13,239 bases of DNA from JAMORN01 sp027063545 [NCBI: bacterium] (GCA_027063545.1 JAMORN010000008.1:1-13239), one strand, 5' to 3'. Positions 1 to 8,881 are shown, counted from the stretch's first letter. The notes: a model not told the origin generated them from the sequence alone. Numbers and translations are program-made.

Positions 1-9
1 CATATAAAT

Positions 10-2466
10 CTAATCCTCTTCTTCAACTAATACCTCTGTAACTTTATCCCCTTCTTGAAGATTAATTAGTTTAATTCCTTGGGTATTTCTAGATAATACA
101 CTCACATCTTGTAATTTTATTTTTATAACATTTCCATTTTTTGTTACTATAAATGCTATATGATTTGGTGTTGCTCTCTTAACAGCAACTACTTTACCAT
201 TTTTCTCTGTAACTTTTATATTTATCACGCCTTTAGCACTTCGTGATGTTAATCTATAATCCTCAAAACTAGACATTTTACCATATCCATTTTCCGTAAC
301 TGTAAGTATAAAACTATCTGAAATTTTATCCTCTGGGATTGATAACACATCAATTACTCTATCATCTCCATCTAATTTTATTCCTATTACTCCTTTTGTA
401 TTTCTATTTCTTTCTGGAACATCTGTTTGATTAAACCTTATTGCTTTTCCATTTCTTGTTGCAATTAACACTTGAGAATTCTTTTTAGAAACAATAACAG
501 ATAGTAATTTATCATCATCATTAATTTTTATAGCATAAAGTCCTGTTGAACGTGGTCTTGAAAAATTTTCTACCTTTGTTTTATTTATCAATCCCCTCTC
601 TGTAACCATTATTAAATAATCTTCTGGTTCAAAAGAAGATAAATTAATAATTGTCCTTATCTCTTCATCCTGCTCTAATTTTATAATATTTCTTATCAAT
701 TTGCCTCTGGCATTTCTTGATCCTTCCGGTATTTGATAAGTCTTTACCCAAAATACTCTACCTCTATTAGTAAATAAAAGAAGATAATCAAGCATCTTAG
801 CATTAACAATATTTGAAACAAAATCATCATCACTTGAGTAAGTAATATTTACACCCCTTCCTCCTCTATTTTGGAATCTATATGTTTTTAGAGGAATTCT
901 TTTAATATATCCCTTCTTTGTTAAAATCACCATCATATCTTCATTTATAATAGTATCTTCAATTGTAATATCTTTGTTCTCATAATCCGTTATTATTTCT
1001 GTTCTTCTTTTATCAGAATATAATTTTTTTATTTCTTCTAATTCTTCTACTACAACTACTTCTTGAAGTTCTCTTGAACCTAATAAATTTTTTAAATATT
1101 CAATTTTTTGTAAAAGCTCTTTATATTCCTCTTCTAATTTTTCTATTTCTAAAGATGTAAGACGAGCAAGTCTCATATCAAGAATTGCCTGGGCTTGTAC
1201 CTGAGTAAGTAAAAATCTCTCTATAAGTTTTTGTGCCGCCTCTTGAGTATCTTTAGAACCTTTTATTATTGCAACAACCTCATCTATATTTGCTAAAGCA
1301 ATCTTTAATCCTTCTAAAATATGAGCCCTTTCTTCTGCTTTTTTAAGTTCATACTTAGATCTTCTTACAATAACTTCTACTCTAAACTCTACAAAATTAT
1401 ATATCATCTCTTTTATATTAAGTAATTTTGGAACCCCATCTACCAAAGCCACCATATTAACACCAAATGTGGTCTCCATATTAGTATGTTTATACAATTG
1501 ATTTAAAACTAGTTCTGGATCTACATCTTTTCTCACCTCTATATAAATTCTTAAACCCTCTTTATCTGATTCATCTCTAAGTTCTGTGATACCATCTATT
1601 TTTTTCTCATTTATTAGCTTTGCTATATCCTCTATTAGTTTTGATTTATTTACCATAAAAGGAATTTCTGTAACAATTATAGCCTTTTTACCTTTCTTTT
1701 TTTCCTCTATATGACTTTTTGCTCTTAGTCTTATTCTACCAAGCCCTGTTTTAAAGTATTTTATTATCTCTTGTTTACCTAATATCATTGCTCCTGTAGG
1801 GAAATCTGGACCTTTTATTATTTCTGCAAGTTCTTCAACAGTAATATCCTTATTTTTTATATATGCAATAATCCCCTCAATAACCTCACCTAAATTATGA
1901 GAAGGAATATTTGTTGCCATTCCAACTGCAATACCTGTAGATCCATTTATTAAAAGATTTGGTATAACTGATGGAAGAACAGTTGGTTCTTTTTCTTCAT
2001 TATCAAAATTAGGAACAAAATCAACAGTATCTTTATCTATATCCCTTAAAAGTTCTTCGGCTATTCTTGAGAGTCTTGCTTCAGTATAACGCATTGCAGC
2101 TGCACTATCACCATCAATCGAACCAAAATTACCATGACCATCTATTAATGGATACCTTAAAGAAAAATCTTGAGCCATTCTTACCAATGCATCATATACT
2201 GCTGTATCTCCATGGGGATGGTATTTACCAAGAACCTCACCAACAATTCTTGCACTTTTTTTATGAGGCCTATTATGATAAAGGCCTAATTCTTTCATTG
2301 CATATAAAATTCTTCGTTGAACTGGTTTCAATCCATCTCTAACATCTGGGAGAGCCCTTGCAACAATAACACTCATTGCATAATCTAAAAAACTATCCTT
2401 CATTATATCTTCAATATTAACTTCTATAACCTTTTGATCTGAAAATAAATTAAGATCCTCTGCCAT
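10..2466 (-). CDS. gyrA: DNA gyrase subunit A
   Basis: Breakage-reunion subunit of DNA gyrase, which with GyrB introduces negative supercoils in the cytoplasm using ATP. The 818-residue protein has the full winged-helix/tower region. The catalytic tyrosine is Y127 in RYTEARL, and the quinolone-determining segment is [10 protein letters not shown] (83-92). T88 sits where E. coli has Ser83 and D92 where it has Asp87. A long coiled coil is visible around 365-480. The C-terminal half (about 505-815) is a beta-pinwheel with six recognisable blades, turning near 532, 584, 639, 688, 743 and 792. The first carries the GyrA box as QNRGGRG (532-538), which favours GyrA over ParC; the second box position is Asn rather than the usual Arg/Lys. 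The chain ends in a short acidic tail, VEEED. The start is fixed by AAGGAG (2472-2477) five bases upstream of ATG. It is divergent from purL. Confidence 0.97.
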   Translation of the reverse strand: MAEDLNLFSDQKVIEVNIEDIMKDSFLDYAMSVIVARALPDVRDGLKPVQRRILYAMKELGLYHNRPHKKSARIVGEVLGKYHPHGDTAVYDALVRMAQDFSLRYPLIDGHGNFGSIDGDSAAAMRYTEARLSRIAEELLRDIDKDTVDFVPNFDNEEKEPTVLPSVIPNLLINGSTGIAVGMATNIPSHNLGEVIEGIIAYIKNKDITVEELAEIIKGPDFPTGAMILGKQEIIKYFKTGLGRIRLRAKSHIEEKKKGKKAIIVTEIPFMVNKSKLIEDIAKLINEKKIDGITELRDESDKEGLRIYIEVRKDVDPELVLNQLYKHTNMETTFGVNMVALVDGVPKLLNIKEMIYNFVEFRVEVIVRRSKYELKKAEERAHILEGLKIALANIDEVVAIIKGSKDTQEAAQKLIERFLLTQVQAQAILDMRLARLTSLEIEKLEEEYKELLQKIEYLKNLLGSRELQEVVVVEELEEIKKLYSDKRRTEIITDYENKDITIEDTIINEDMMVILTKKGYIKRIPLKTYRFQNRGGRGVNITYSSDDDFVSNIVNAKMLDYLLLFTNRGRVFWVKTYQIPEGSRNARGKLIRNIIKLEQDEEIRTIINLSSFEPEDYLIMVTERGLINKTKVENFSRPRSTGLYAIKINDDDKLLSVIVSKKNSQVLIATRNGKAIRFNQTDVPERNRNTKGVIGIKLDGDDRVIDVLSIPEDKISDSFILTVTENGYGKMSSFEDYRLTSRSAKGVINIKVTEKNGKVVAVKRATPNHIAFIVTKNGNVIKIKLQDVSVLSRNTQGIKLINLQEGDKVTEVLVEEED

Positions 2467-2579
2467 AAGAACTCCTTTTTTATAGTTGTTTTTTAAAATT
2501 AAACATTATTAAAGTTTTTATAAAAAATAAGATTTTTTTATTTTTAAATCATTAAAAAATAAATAAAAAGGAGTTTTAT
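2467..2579. promoter_or_regulatory. Divergent gyrA-purL spacer with both ribosome binding sites
   Basis: This 113-bp, almost purely A/T spacer must hold the promoters of both gyrA and purL. The gyrA Shine-Dalgarno AAGGAG lies at 2472-2477 on the minus strand, and the purL Shine-Dalgarno AAGGAG at 2568-2573, six bases before ATG. TATAAA at 2519-2524 and TATTAA at 2507-2512 on the plus strand resemble -10 boxes, but no well-spaced TTGACA-like partner is present. The exact promoters cannot be called in such AT-rich DNA. No operator-like palindrome other than the mirrored ribosome sites was seen. Confidence 0.45.
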
Positions 2580-5500
2580 ATGAAAATTTTGTTTTATATT
2601 TCAAAAAGTGGCGAATATATACATGCTTTAAATATAGAAAGAAAACTCAATTCTAATGATATAGAAAAATTAAATTGGTTGTTTGATAACTCTTTTTTAT
2701 CAGAAGATAATCTTATAGAAGGTACATTTATTGGGCCTAGAAAAGAGATGGTTACCCCTTATTCTACAAATGCTGTTGAAATTACCAAAAATATGGGTAT
2801 AGAAGGTATTGTAAGAATAGAACTATTTAAAAGGGTCAAAGAAAATACCTCTCCAAATTATGATCCAATGCTTGAACAAGTCTATAACAATCTTGATCAA
2901 AATATCTTTAAAATAGAAAGAGAACCTGAACCTATAAAATTTATAGAGGACATAGAAAAATACAATGAAGAGGAAGGCCTTGCTTTAAGCAAAGAAGAGA
3001 TAGAATATTTAAAAAATATTTCTAAAGAATTAGGAAGGCCTTTAACTGATAGCGAAATATATGGCTTTGCTCAGGTTAATTCTGAACACTCAAGACATAA
3101 AATATTTAATGGAAAATTTATTATTGATGGTAAAGAAATGGAGGAATCTCTATTCTCTCTTATAAAAAAGACAACAAAGTTAAATCCAAATAGGGTTATA
3201 TCTGCATATAAAGACAATGTTGCTTTTATAGAGGGTCCTAAAATAGAACAATTTGCTCCTAAAACTCAAGAAACTGCTGATTTCTTTGAAGTTAAACCAA
3301 TAAAAACTGCTGTAAGTTTAAAGGCTGAAACTCATAATTTTCCAACAACAGTTGAACCTTTTTATGGTGCTTCCACAGGTTCTGGAGGAGAAATTAGAGA
3401 TAGAATGGCTGGGGGTAAAGGAGGAATTGCTCTTGCAGGAAGTGCTGTGTATATGACAGCCTATCCTAGGCTTGACTCCTCAAAAAAGTGGGAGAAAAAA
3501 ATAAAAGAGAGAAAATGGCTTTATCAGACACCTAAAGATATTCTAATAAAAGCATCAAATGGGGCTAGTGATTTTGGGAATAAGTTTGGACAACCTTTGA
3601 TAGTTGGTAGTTTATTAACATTTGAACATGAAGAGAATGGAAAGATTTATGCTTATGATAAGGTTGTAATGCTTGCTGGAGGTGTGGGATTTTCTAAGTT
3701 AGAAGATTCTAAAAAGGATGATCCTGAGGTTGGAGATAAAGTTGTAATGATGGGAGGAGAGAACTATAGAATTGGAATGGGTGGGGGTGCAGTTTCATCT
3801 GTTTCGACAGGAGAATATCAAAAGACATTAGAACTTAATGCTGTTCAAAGGGCAAATCCTGAAATGCAAAAAAGGGTTTATAATGCTATAAGAGCAATGA
3901 TAGAAGATGATAATAATCCTATAGTTTCTATACATGACCATGGAGCTGGAGGTCATTTAAATTGTTTTTCTGAACTCTTAGCTGAAAAAGGTGGTAGAAT
4001 TGATTTGGATAAACTTCCTATAGGAGATCCTACTTTATCTTTAAAGGAGATTATAAATAATGAATCTCAAGAAAGAATGGGGCTTATTTTAAAGGAAAAA
4101 GATATTGAAAAATTAAAAAAAGTTTCAGAAAGGGAAAGGGCCCCTTTATATATAGTCGGAGAGGTTACTGGTGATAAAAAACTTCTCTTTATCGATAATA
4201 GAACTGGCGAAAAACCTATAGATCTTCCACTTGAATATCTATTTGGTAAACCTCCCAAAACTATAATAAAAGACGAAACAATTGATTTAAATTTTTCTGA
4301 AGGTATATATAATGAAAGTCTAATAGAAGAGTATATAGAAAATGTATTACAACTTGAATCTGTGGCATGTAAAGATTGGTTAACTAATAAAGTAGATAGA
4401 TCTGTTACTGGTAAAGTCGCAAAGCAGCAAACTGCAGGAATATTACAACTGCCTATTAATAATCTTGGTGTTGTTAGCTTAGATTATACTGGAACTAAAG
4501 GAGTTGCTTTAAGCTTAGGAGATAGACCAATTGCAGGACTAATAAATCCTGAAAGTGGTAGTATTCTCTCTGTTGCAGAATCTTTAACAAATATTGTCTG
4601 GGCTCCAATTGAAGATGGATTAAAGGGAATCTCTTTAAGTGCTAATTGGATGTGGCCTGCTAAAAATAAGGGAGAAGACTCTAGACTTTACAGAGCAGTA
4701 AAGGCTCTCAGTGAATTTGTTATTAAATTAGGCATAAATGTACCGACAGGAAAAGATTCATTATCTATGACTCAAAAATATCCAGATGGAAAGGTTGTAT
4801 ATTCTCCAGGAACTGTTATAATATCTGCCGTAGGTGTAGTTGAGGATATTAAAAAGGTTGTTGAACCTGTAGTTTATCCTGATGAAAATACATCTTTAAT
4901 ATATATTGATTTCTCATTAGATGATTTTAATCTTGGAGGAAGTGCTTTTTATCAAACATTAAATAAAATAGGTAAAAAAGCACCTAATGTTGATCCTGAA
5001 TATTTTAAAACAGCATTTAATACCCTTCAAAAATTAATAAAAGAAGAGAAAATACTTGCTGGTCATGATGTTTCATCTGGAGGACTTATAACCACACTTC
5101 TTGAAATGGTATTTTCTCATATATCTGTAGGTATGGATTTAAATCTTTCTGAATTAGGTGATGATATTGTCAAAATTTTATTCTCGGAAAAGCCTTCTGT
5201 TGTTATTCAAGTAAGAAATGAAGATTTAAAGTATATAGAAAATACTTTAAATAGTAATAATATAAAATTCTTTAAAATAGGAAAAATCGTAAATTCTAGT
5301 GATGAACTTAATATAGAATTTAGAGACAAACTATATACTTTCTCTATTTCATACCTAAGGGATATATGGTATAAACCATCTTATTTACTTGATATGCATC
5401 AAACACAAGGAAATTTGAGTGTAAAAAGATACGAGAATTATAAAAAACAACCTTTAGAATTAAAATTTCCAGATTATTTTAAAGGAAATCCTTCTCAATA

Positions 5501-6284
5501 TAATATCTATTTAAACCTAAAATCATCAAAAAAGCCTAAAGCTGCTATAATAAGAGAAAAAGGGATAAACGGCGATAGAGAAATGGCTTGGAGTTTATAT
5601 TATGCTGGTTTTGATGTTAAAGATATTCATATGACCGATTTAATTTCTGGAAGAGAAAATTTAGAAGATATTCAATTTTTAGTATTTCCAGGAGGGTTTT
5701 CAAATTCTGATGTATTAGGTTCTGCTAAAGGATGGGCTGGAGCATTTTTATATAATGAAAAAGCAAAAAAGGCAATAGAAAACTTTTATTCAAGAGATGA
5801 TACAATATCTTTAGGTGTATGTAATGGATGTCAATTAATGGTAGAGTTAGGGCTTATATATCCAGAGCATAAAAATAAACCTAAAATGTTATGGAATGAT
5901 TCTCATAAATTTGAAAGTGCTTTTATTTCAGTAGAAGTTCTTCCAAACAATTCTGTAATGTTATCTTCGCTTGTTGGCTCAAAACTTGGGGTTTGGGTTG
6001 CTCATGGAGAAGGAAAATTCTATTTCCCTTATGAAGAAAAAAAATATAAAATACCATTAAAATATGTGTATAAGGAATATCCGGGGAATCCTAATGGTTC
6101 TATGTATAATGCGGCTGGGATTGTATCTAAAAATGGAAGGCATCTTGCTATGATGCCTCATCTTGAAAGGGCAATCTTCCCATGGCAATGGGGATATTAT
6201 CCTTTTGATAGAAGAAAAGATGAAATTACTCCTTGGATGGAGGCTTTTGTTAATGCAAGAGAATGGGCAAAAAAATTTTTGTGA
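2580..6284 (+). CDS. purL: Phosphoribosylformylglycinamidine synthase, large single-chain form
   Basis: Fourth step of de novo purine synthesis: FGAR + glutamine + ATP gives FGAM. At 1234 residues this is the long PurL in which the PurS-like, synthetase and glutaminase parts are fused (E. coli about 1295). Visible parts are an N-terminal PurS-like region (about 1-140), the linker with NSEHSRH (167-173), and the first synthetase half with KAETHNFPT (248-256), a glycine-rich loop and DHGAGGH (453-459). The second half has GHDVSSGG (828-835). A class I glutamine amidotransferase domain starts near 986, with nucleophile C1081 in GVCNGCQ and the His/Glu pair H1194 and E1196 in MPHLER. All catalytic landmarks are present, so the enzyme should be active. 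NAVEITKNMG and the WQWGYYP C-terminus look most like Bacteroidetes PurL (recollection, not a search). ATG 2580 has AAGGAG at 2568-2573. The 3' end overlaps the next gene by 32 bp. Confidence 0.97.
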   Translation: MKILFYISKSGEYIHALNIERKLNSNDIEKLNWLFDNSFLSEDNLIEGTFIGPRKEMVTPYSTNAVEITKNMGIEGIVRIELFKRVKENTSPNYDPMLEQVYNNLDQNIFKIEREPEPIKFIEDIEKYNEEEGLALSKEEIEYLKNISKELGRPLTDSEIYGFAQVNSEHSRHKIFNGKFIIDGKEMEESLFSLIKKTTKLNPNRVISAYKDNVAFIEGPKIEQFAPKTQETADFFEVKPIKTAVSLKAETHNFPTTVEPFYGASTGSGGEIRDRMAGGKGGIALAGSAVYMTAYPRLDSSKKWEKKIKERKWLYQTPKDILIKASNGASDFGNKFGQPLIVGSLLTFEHEENGKIYAYDKVVMLAGGVGFSKLEDSKKDDPEVGDKVVMMGGENYRIGMGGGAVSSVSTGEYQKTLELNAVQRANPEMQKRVYNAIRAMIEDDNNPIVSIHDHGAGGHLNCFSELLAEKGGRIDLDKLPIGDPTLSLKEIINNESQERMGLILKEKDIEKLKKVSERERAPLYIVGEVTGDKKLLFIDNRTGEKPIDLPLEYLFGKPPKTIIKDETIDLNFSEGIYNESLIEEYIENVLQLESVACKDWLTNKVDRSVTGKVAKQQTAGILQLPINNLGVVSLDYTGTKGVALSLGDRPIAGLINPESGSILSVAESLTNIVWAPIEDGLKGISLSANWMWPAKNKGEDSRLYRAVKALSEFVIKLGINVPTGKDSLSMTQKYPDGKVVYSPGTVIISAVGVVEDIKKVVEPVVYPDENTSLIYIDFSLDDFNLGGSAFYQTLNKIGKKAPNVDPEYFKTAFNTLQKLIKEEKILAGHDVSSGGLITTLLEMVFSHISVGMDLNLSELGDDIVKILFSEKPSVVIQVRNEDLKYIENTLNSNNIKFFKIGKIVNSSDELNIEFRDKLYTFSISYLRDIWYKPSYLLDMHQTQGNLSVKRYENYKKQPLELKFPDYFKGNPSQYNIYLNLKSSKKPKAAIIREKGINGDREMAWSLYYAGFDVKDIHMTDLISGRENLEDIQFLVFPGGFSNSDVLGSAKGWAGAFLYNEKAKKAIENFYSRDDTISLGVCNGCQLMVELGLIYPEHKNKPKMLWNDSHKFESAFISVEVLPNNSVMLSSLVGSKLGVWVAHGEGKFYFPYEEKKYKIPLKYVYKEYPGNPNGSMYNAAGIVSKNGRHLAMMPHLERAIFPWQWGYYPFDRRKDEITPWMEAFVNAREWAKKFL
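6239..6243 (+). promoter_or_regulatory. Shine-Dalgarno GGAGG inside purL that sets the GT9 start
   Basis: GGAGG lies inside the last codons of purL (within its W-M-E-A stretch), nine bases before ATG 6253 in the +1 frame. It is the best ribosome site in the overlap and decides the glycosyltransferase start over the upstream TTG at 6163 and an in-frame ATG at 6220. After ATG 6253 the frame offers only TTG codons (6373, 6391), which lack such a site. Ribosomes finishing purL pass through this site, so coupled translation is likely. Confidence 0.75.
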
Positions 6285-7353
6285 TTATACTAAATTTGGC
6301 AACTATTTATATGATAATAAAATTGTAAGATTAATACTTTTTATTTTTGATTTATCAACAAGTTTTTTAATATTGTTTAGAAAAAAAAAGTTGCCAAATA
6401 AAATAGAGAAAATACTAATACTTAAAGTAGATCATATAGGTGATCTTTTGATAGCAACCCCTGCTATAAAAAGGCTAAAAGAAGAAAATCCTTCATCTCA
6501 AATAGATATAGTTGTAAGCCCTTGGGCTAAACAAATAGTTATTGATAATCCTTTTATTGATAATATATATACCCTAAGGCATTTTATTCATAATCGTCAT
6601 GAAAAGAGTTTTATAAAAAAAATCTATTATTTTATTTATGATTATTTAAGATTAGTTTTTAAATTGAGAAAAAATAAATATGATCTTGTTTTAGTTTTTA
6701 AAGAATACTTAGGATCTATTATTACTATTGGAAGATTTATAAATGCTGGATATGTAATTGGTCATTCTACCTCTGGTGGAAGATTCTTTTTAGATAAAAT
6801 TGTTCAATGGGATCCTTTAAAACATGAAGCTGAACATCAATTTGAGATTTTGGAACCTTTAGGTATTAGGTATGAAAAAGAAAAGTTAGGTTATTATCTA
6901 AATTTTAAAGAAGATGATTATAAAAAGGTAGAAAATGAATTAATAAAATATAACCTTAAAGAAAATGAGTTTATAATAATTCATCCAGGTTCAGGAGATA
7001 AAAGAAGAGTTGTGAATAGAAGTGTATGGTTAAAAGTAATAGAAGAAAATCAACTTCCTATTGTAATAACAGGAATAAGAAGGGAAGAATATTTAATAAA
7101 TGAAATTATAAATAATACTCCTTATAAGGATAGGATCATTAAACTAGTAGATGTTTTTACTATAAAACAAATGGCAATATTTATATCTAAGGCAAAACAT
7201 TTATATACTGTAGAGAGTCTAATAATGCACTTATCTTCATTTAGTAATACTCCTACAACTATTTTCTGGAAACTTAAAAAAACAATAAACGCCACCCACC
7301 AATGGGGGCCGCTGAATAAAAAAGAGTTGGAAATTATTAGGTTAGAAGATTAA
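6253..7353 (+). CDS. Family 9 glycosyltransferase (LPS heptosyltransferase-like)
   Basis: Probable GT-B fold, family 9 glycosyltransferase acting on the inner face of the cytoplasmic membrane to add a sugar to LPS core or another surface glycan. From ATG 6253 it is 366 residues, normal for the family. A hydrophobic, basic N-terminal segment (about 22-46) could sit on the membrane. The donor-half signature follows as KVDHIGDLLIATPAIKRLKE (58-77), with D64 at the place of the catalytic Asp of WaaC. The second half has HPGSG (244-248). In the usual DTGxxH.A motif near the C-terminus this protein reads VESLIMHL (320-327), so the nucleotide-sugar site is divergent and heptose should not be assumed. 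It overlaps purL by 32 bp in another frame and is probably co-transcribed with it, despite no functional link. The frame stays open back to TTG 6163, but that longer form would overlap purL by over 120 bp. Confidence 0.85.
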   Translation: MQENGQKNFCDYTKFGNYLYDNKIVRLILFIFDLSTSFLILFRKKKLPNKIEKILILKVDHIGDLLIATPAIKRLKEENPSSQIDIVVSPWAKQIVIDNPFIDNIYTLRHFIHNRHEKSFIKKIYYFIYDYLRLVFKLRKNKYDLVLVFKEYLGSIITIGRFINAGYVIGHSTSGGRFFLDKIVQWDPLKHEAEHQFEILEPLGIRYEKEKLGYYLNFKEDDYKKVENELIKYNLKENEFIIIHPGSGDKRRVVNRSVWLKVIEENQLPIVITGIRREEYLINEIINNTPYKDRIIKLVDVFTIKQMAIFISKAKHLYTVESLIMHLSSFSNTPTTIFWKLKKTINATHQWGPLNKKELEIIRLED

Positions 7354-7357
7354 AATA

Positions 7358-8881
7358 TTATTTAATTAAAATAGCCTTTTTTTCTAAATGAATATTTTCT
7401 CCCTCTAAAACTACCAGATACATACCTGATGATAAACCTTTCCCATCAAAAGTAAAATTATGTACTCCTTCTTTTAAATAAGAATCTTCTATAAGAACCT
7501 TAACTAACCTACCATTTAAATCATAAACCTTTAAACTTACCTTTTCCTTTTCTTGCAAATTAAAACTAATGTGTGCCTTAGGATTAAATGGATTTGGAGA
7601 TATATTTAACTCTAATTTTTTATCTATATCTTTTGTTTTTTTAACCTTTGTTGGTAAATTAAAAGGATTCCACCAATTCCCTGATATAACAAGCATATTT
7701 AAAAGTGTTAATGTTGCTTGATAATATTCATCAGGTGTTTGATCTTTTAAGTAATTCCATCCAGCATTTAGCCAATCTTGATATTTACTATCAATCATAC
7801 CTGCTGTAACAAAAGGAGCTACAAAAGCAGGATCTCCACTGTAAGATCCAGGAATTGCTGTCCCATCTAATTTATATCCTGCAAGTATTTGAGAAGGATC
7901 TCCCCCTGTTCTTTCAATCACCCAATCAAGCATTTTACTAACTGCTACCTTTGCTCTTTCATCTTGAGTATGTATATAATCCATGCTAAGTCTCCAAGGA
8001 TCTCTACAAGCATTCCAGTAATAATGTCCATCGTAATCTGATTCTAAAAAGTTTGGATCTGCTGGACGAGCTACCTCTCCCACAATAAAATCTGGAAGAA
8101 GTCCTGTATTAGGAGAGTATGCTGTTTGAATCTGGTTTATTAAAGAATATATAGTATCTACAACCTCTGTCCACAAATTGTCATTTGTATAAACTTTATA
8201 TAACTTCAAATGCTCTGGCATCCAGTCTGATGATCTTGTAGAATATAAATACTCTCCATCTGTAGCCCAATCTCCAAGTCTAAGTCTTTTCAAATCATCA
8301 ACTAAATACATTTTTATCCCATTTTCAATTATAGTCTTCGCTTTTGAAAGATAATTTTCATCTCCCCATTGTAAATAGGCTAAAATCAAAGCATAGGCTA
8401 CATCCATATCTCCATCTGTTGCACAATCACTTCTTTTACCATAATCTTCATCTTCTGGAAGAATCCAACTCATTAAATACCCACTTATAATACTAGGAAA
8501 AGACTGGTAAACTTTAAGCATACCATCAAAAATTGTCTTTGCCTCAGGATCATATCCTGCCATTAAAGCCATTATAATCATTCCATATCCATGAGCCTCG
8601 GAAACTGTCTTAAAATTCACCTTTTCATAATCAGCATAACCCTTATATTCTACATAATATCCTCCATCTATTGTTGTTGTCGTTTTTATAAATTTAGATT
8701 TCCAAGCATCATAGTAGGTTTTTATAATCTGATTTATTTCCTCAAATGTAGTATTTGAAGGATATATAACCCCTTCAAGTTTTTGATTTTGTGGGAATGG
8801 ATAGTTTTGAGCAACTATAAGTTGATTTAACACAAAAACCATAGTAATAAATAGAAAAAATATTCTAATCTTAAAAAACAT
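7358..8881 (-). CDS. Secreted glycoside hydrolase family 8 with T9SS type A sorting domain
   Basis: Predicted extracellular endo-glycanase of GH8, a family that includes endoglucanases, lichenases, xylanases and chitosanases. Domains in 507 residues are a signal peptide (1-24, hydrophobic core then LIVA-QN), a GH8 alpha/alpha-barrel (about 30-405), a short Lys-rich linker (411-423), and a C-terminal beta-sandwich sorting domain (424-507). The latter has SPNPFNP, VYDLNGRLV and GLSSGMYLV, ending in AILIK, typical of T9SS cargo. E95 in SEAHGYGM matches the family's proton donor, and D156 in ATDGDMDVAYAL matches the conserved substrate-positioning Asp. Before R293 in CRDPWRLSMDYI the sequence has N290 where GH8a enzymes carry the base Asp, which points to GH8b or an unusual member. 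Substrate is not predictable from sequence alone. AAAGAAGG (8887-8894) precedes ATG. It is last in the lpxK-mltG cluster and converges on the GT9 gene. Confidence 0.88.
   Translation of the reverse strand: MFFKIRIFFLFITMVFVLNQLIVAQNYPFPQNQKLEGVIYPSNTTFEEINQIIKTYYDAWKSKFIKTTTTIDGGYYVEYKGYADYEKVNFKTVSEAHGYGMIIMALMAGYDPEAKTIFDGMLKVYQSFPSIISGYLMSWILPEDEDYGKRSDCATDGDMDVAYALILAYLQWGDENYLSKAKTIIENGIKMYLVDDLKRLRLGDWATDGEYLYSTRSSDWMPEHLKLYKVYTNDNLWTEVVDTIYSLINQIQTAYSPNTGLLPDFIVGEVARPADPNFLESDYDGHYYWNACRDPWRLSMDYIHTQDERAKVAVSKMLDWVIERTGGDPSQILAGYKLDGTAIPGSYSGDPAFVAPFVTAGMIDSKYQDWLNAGWNYLKDQTPDEYYQATLTLLNMLVISGNWWNPFNLPTKVKKTKDIDKKLELNISPNPFNPKAHISFNLQEKEKVSLKVYDLNGRLVKVLIEDSYLKEGVHNFTFDGKGLSSGMYLVVLEGENIHLEKKAILIK

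Noticed and set aside
1-9. CAT at 1-3, an ATG on the minus strand just downstream of the gyrA stop
   Set aside because: Three codons or fewer are in the window, so a next gene cannot be supported.
2067-2342. 91-codon plus-strand open frame opposite gyrA
   Set aside because: It lies wholly antisense to the conserved catalytic region of gyrA, is rich in His and Leu, and has no recognisable motif. It is a shadow of gyrA codon use.
2470-2575. Perfect inverted repeat of about 11 bp (ACTCCTTTTT at 2471-2480 and AAAAAGGAGT at 2565-2574) flanking the gyrA-purL spacer
   Set aside because: Each arm is simply the Shine-Dalgarno site of one of the two divergent genes, so the symmetry is explained without an operator or mobile-element end.
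4067-4258. 63-codon minus-strand open frame inside purL
   Set aside because: It is antisense to conserved purL sequence with no ribosome site or protein signature, so it is treated as chance.
6163-6252. 30-residue N-terminal extension of the glycosyltransferase from TTG 6163
   Set aside because: It would overlap purL by over 120 bp, has no homologous look, and lacks the ribosome site that precedes ATG 6253.
7351-7385. Possible bidirectional terminator between the GT9 and GH8 genes
   Set aside because: Only a short A/T palindrome and a T-run are present, with no stable stem to support a hairpin terminator.
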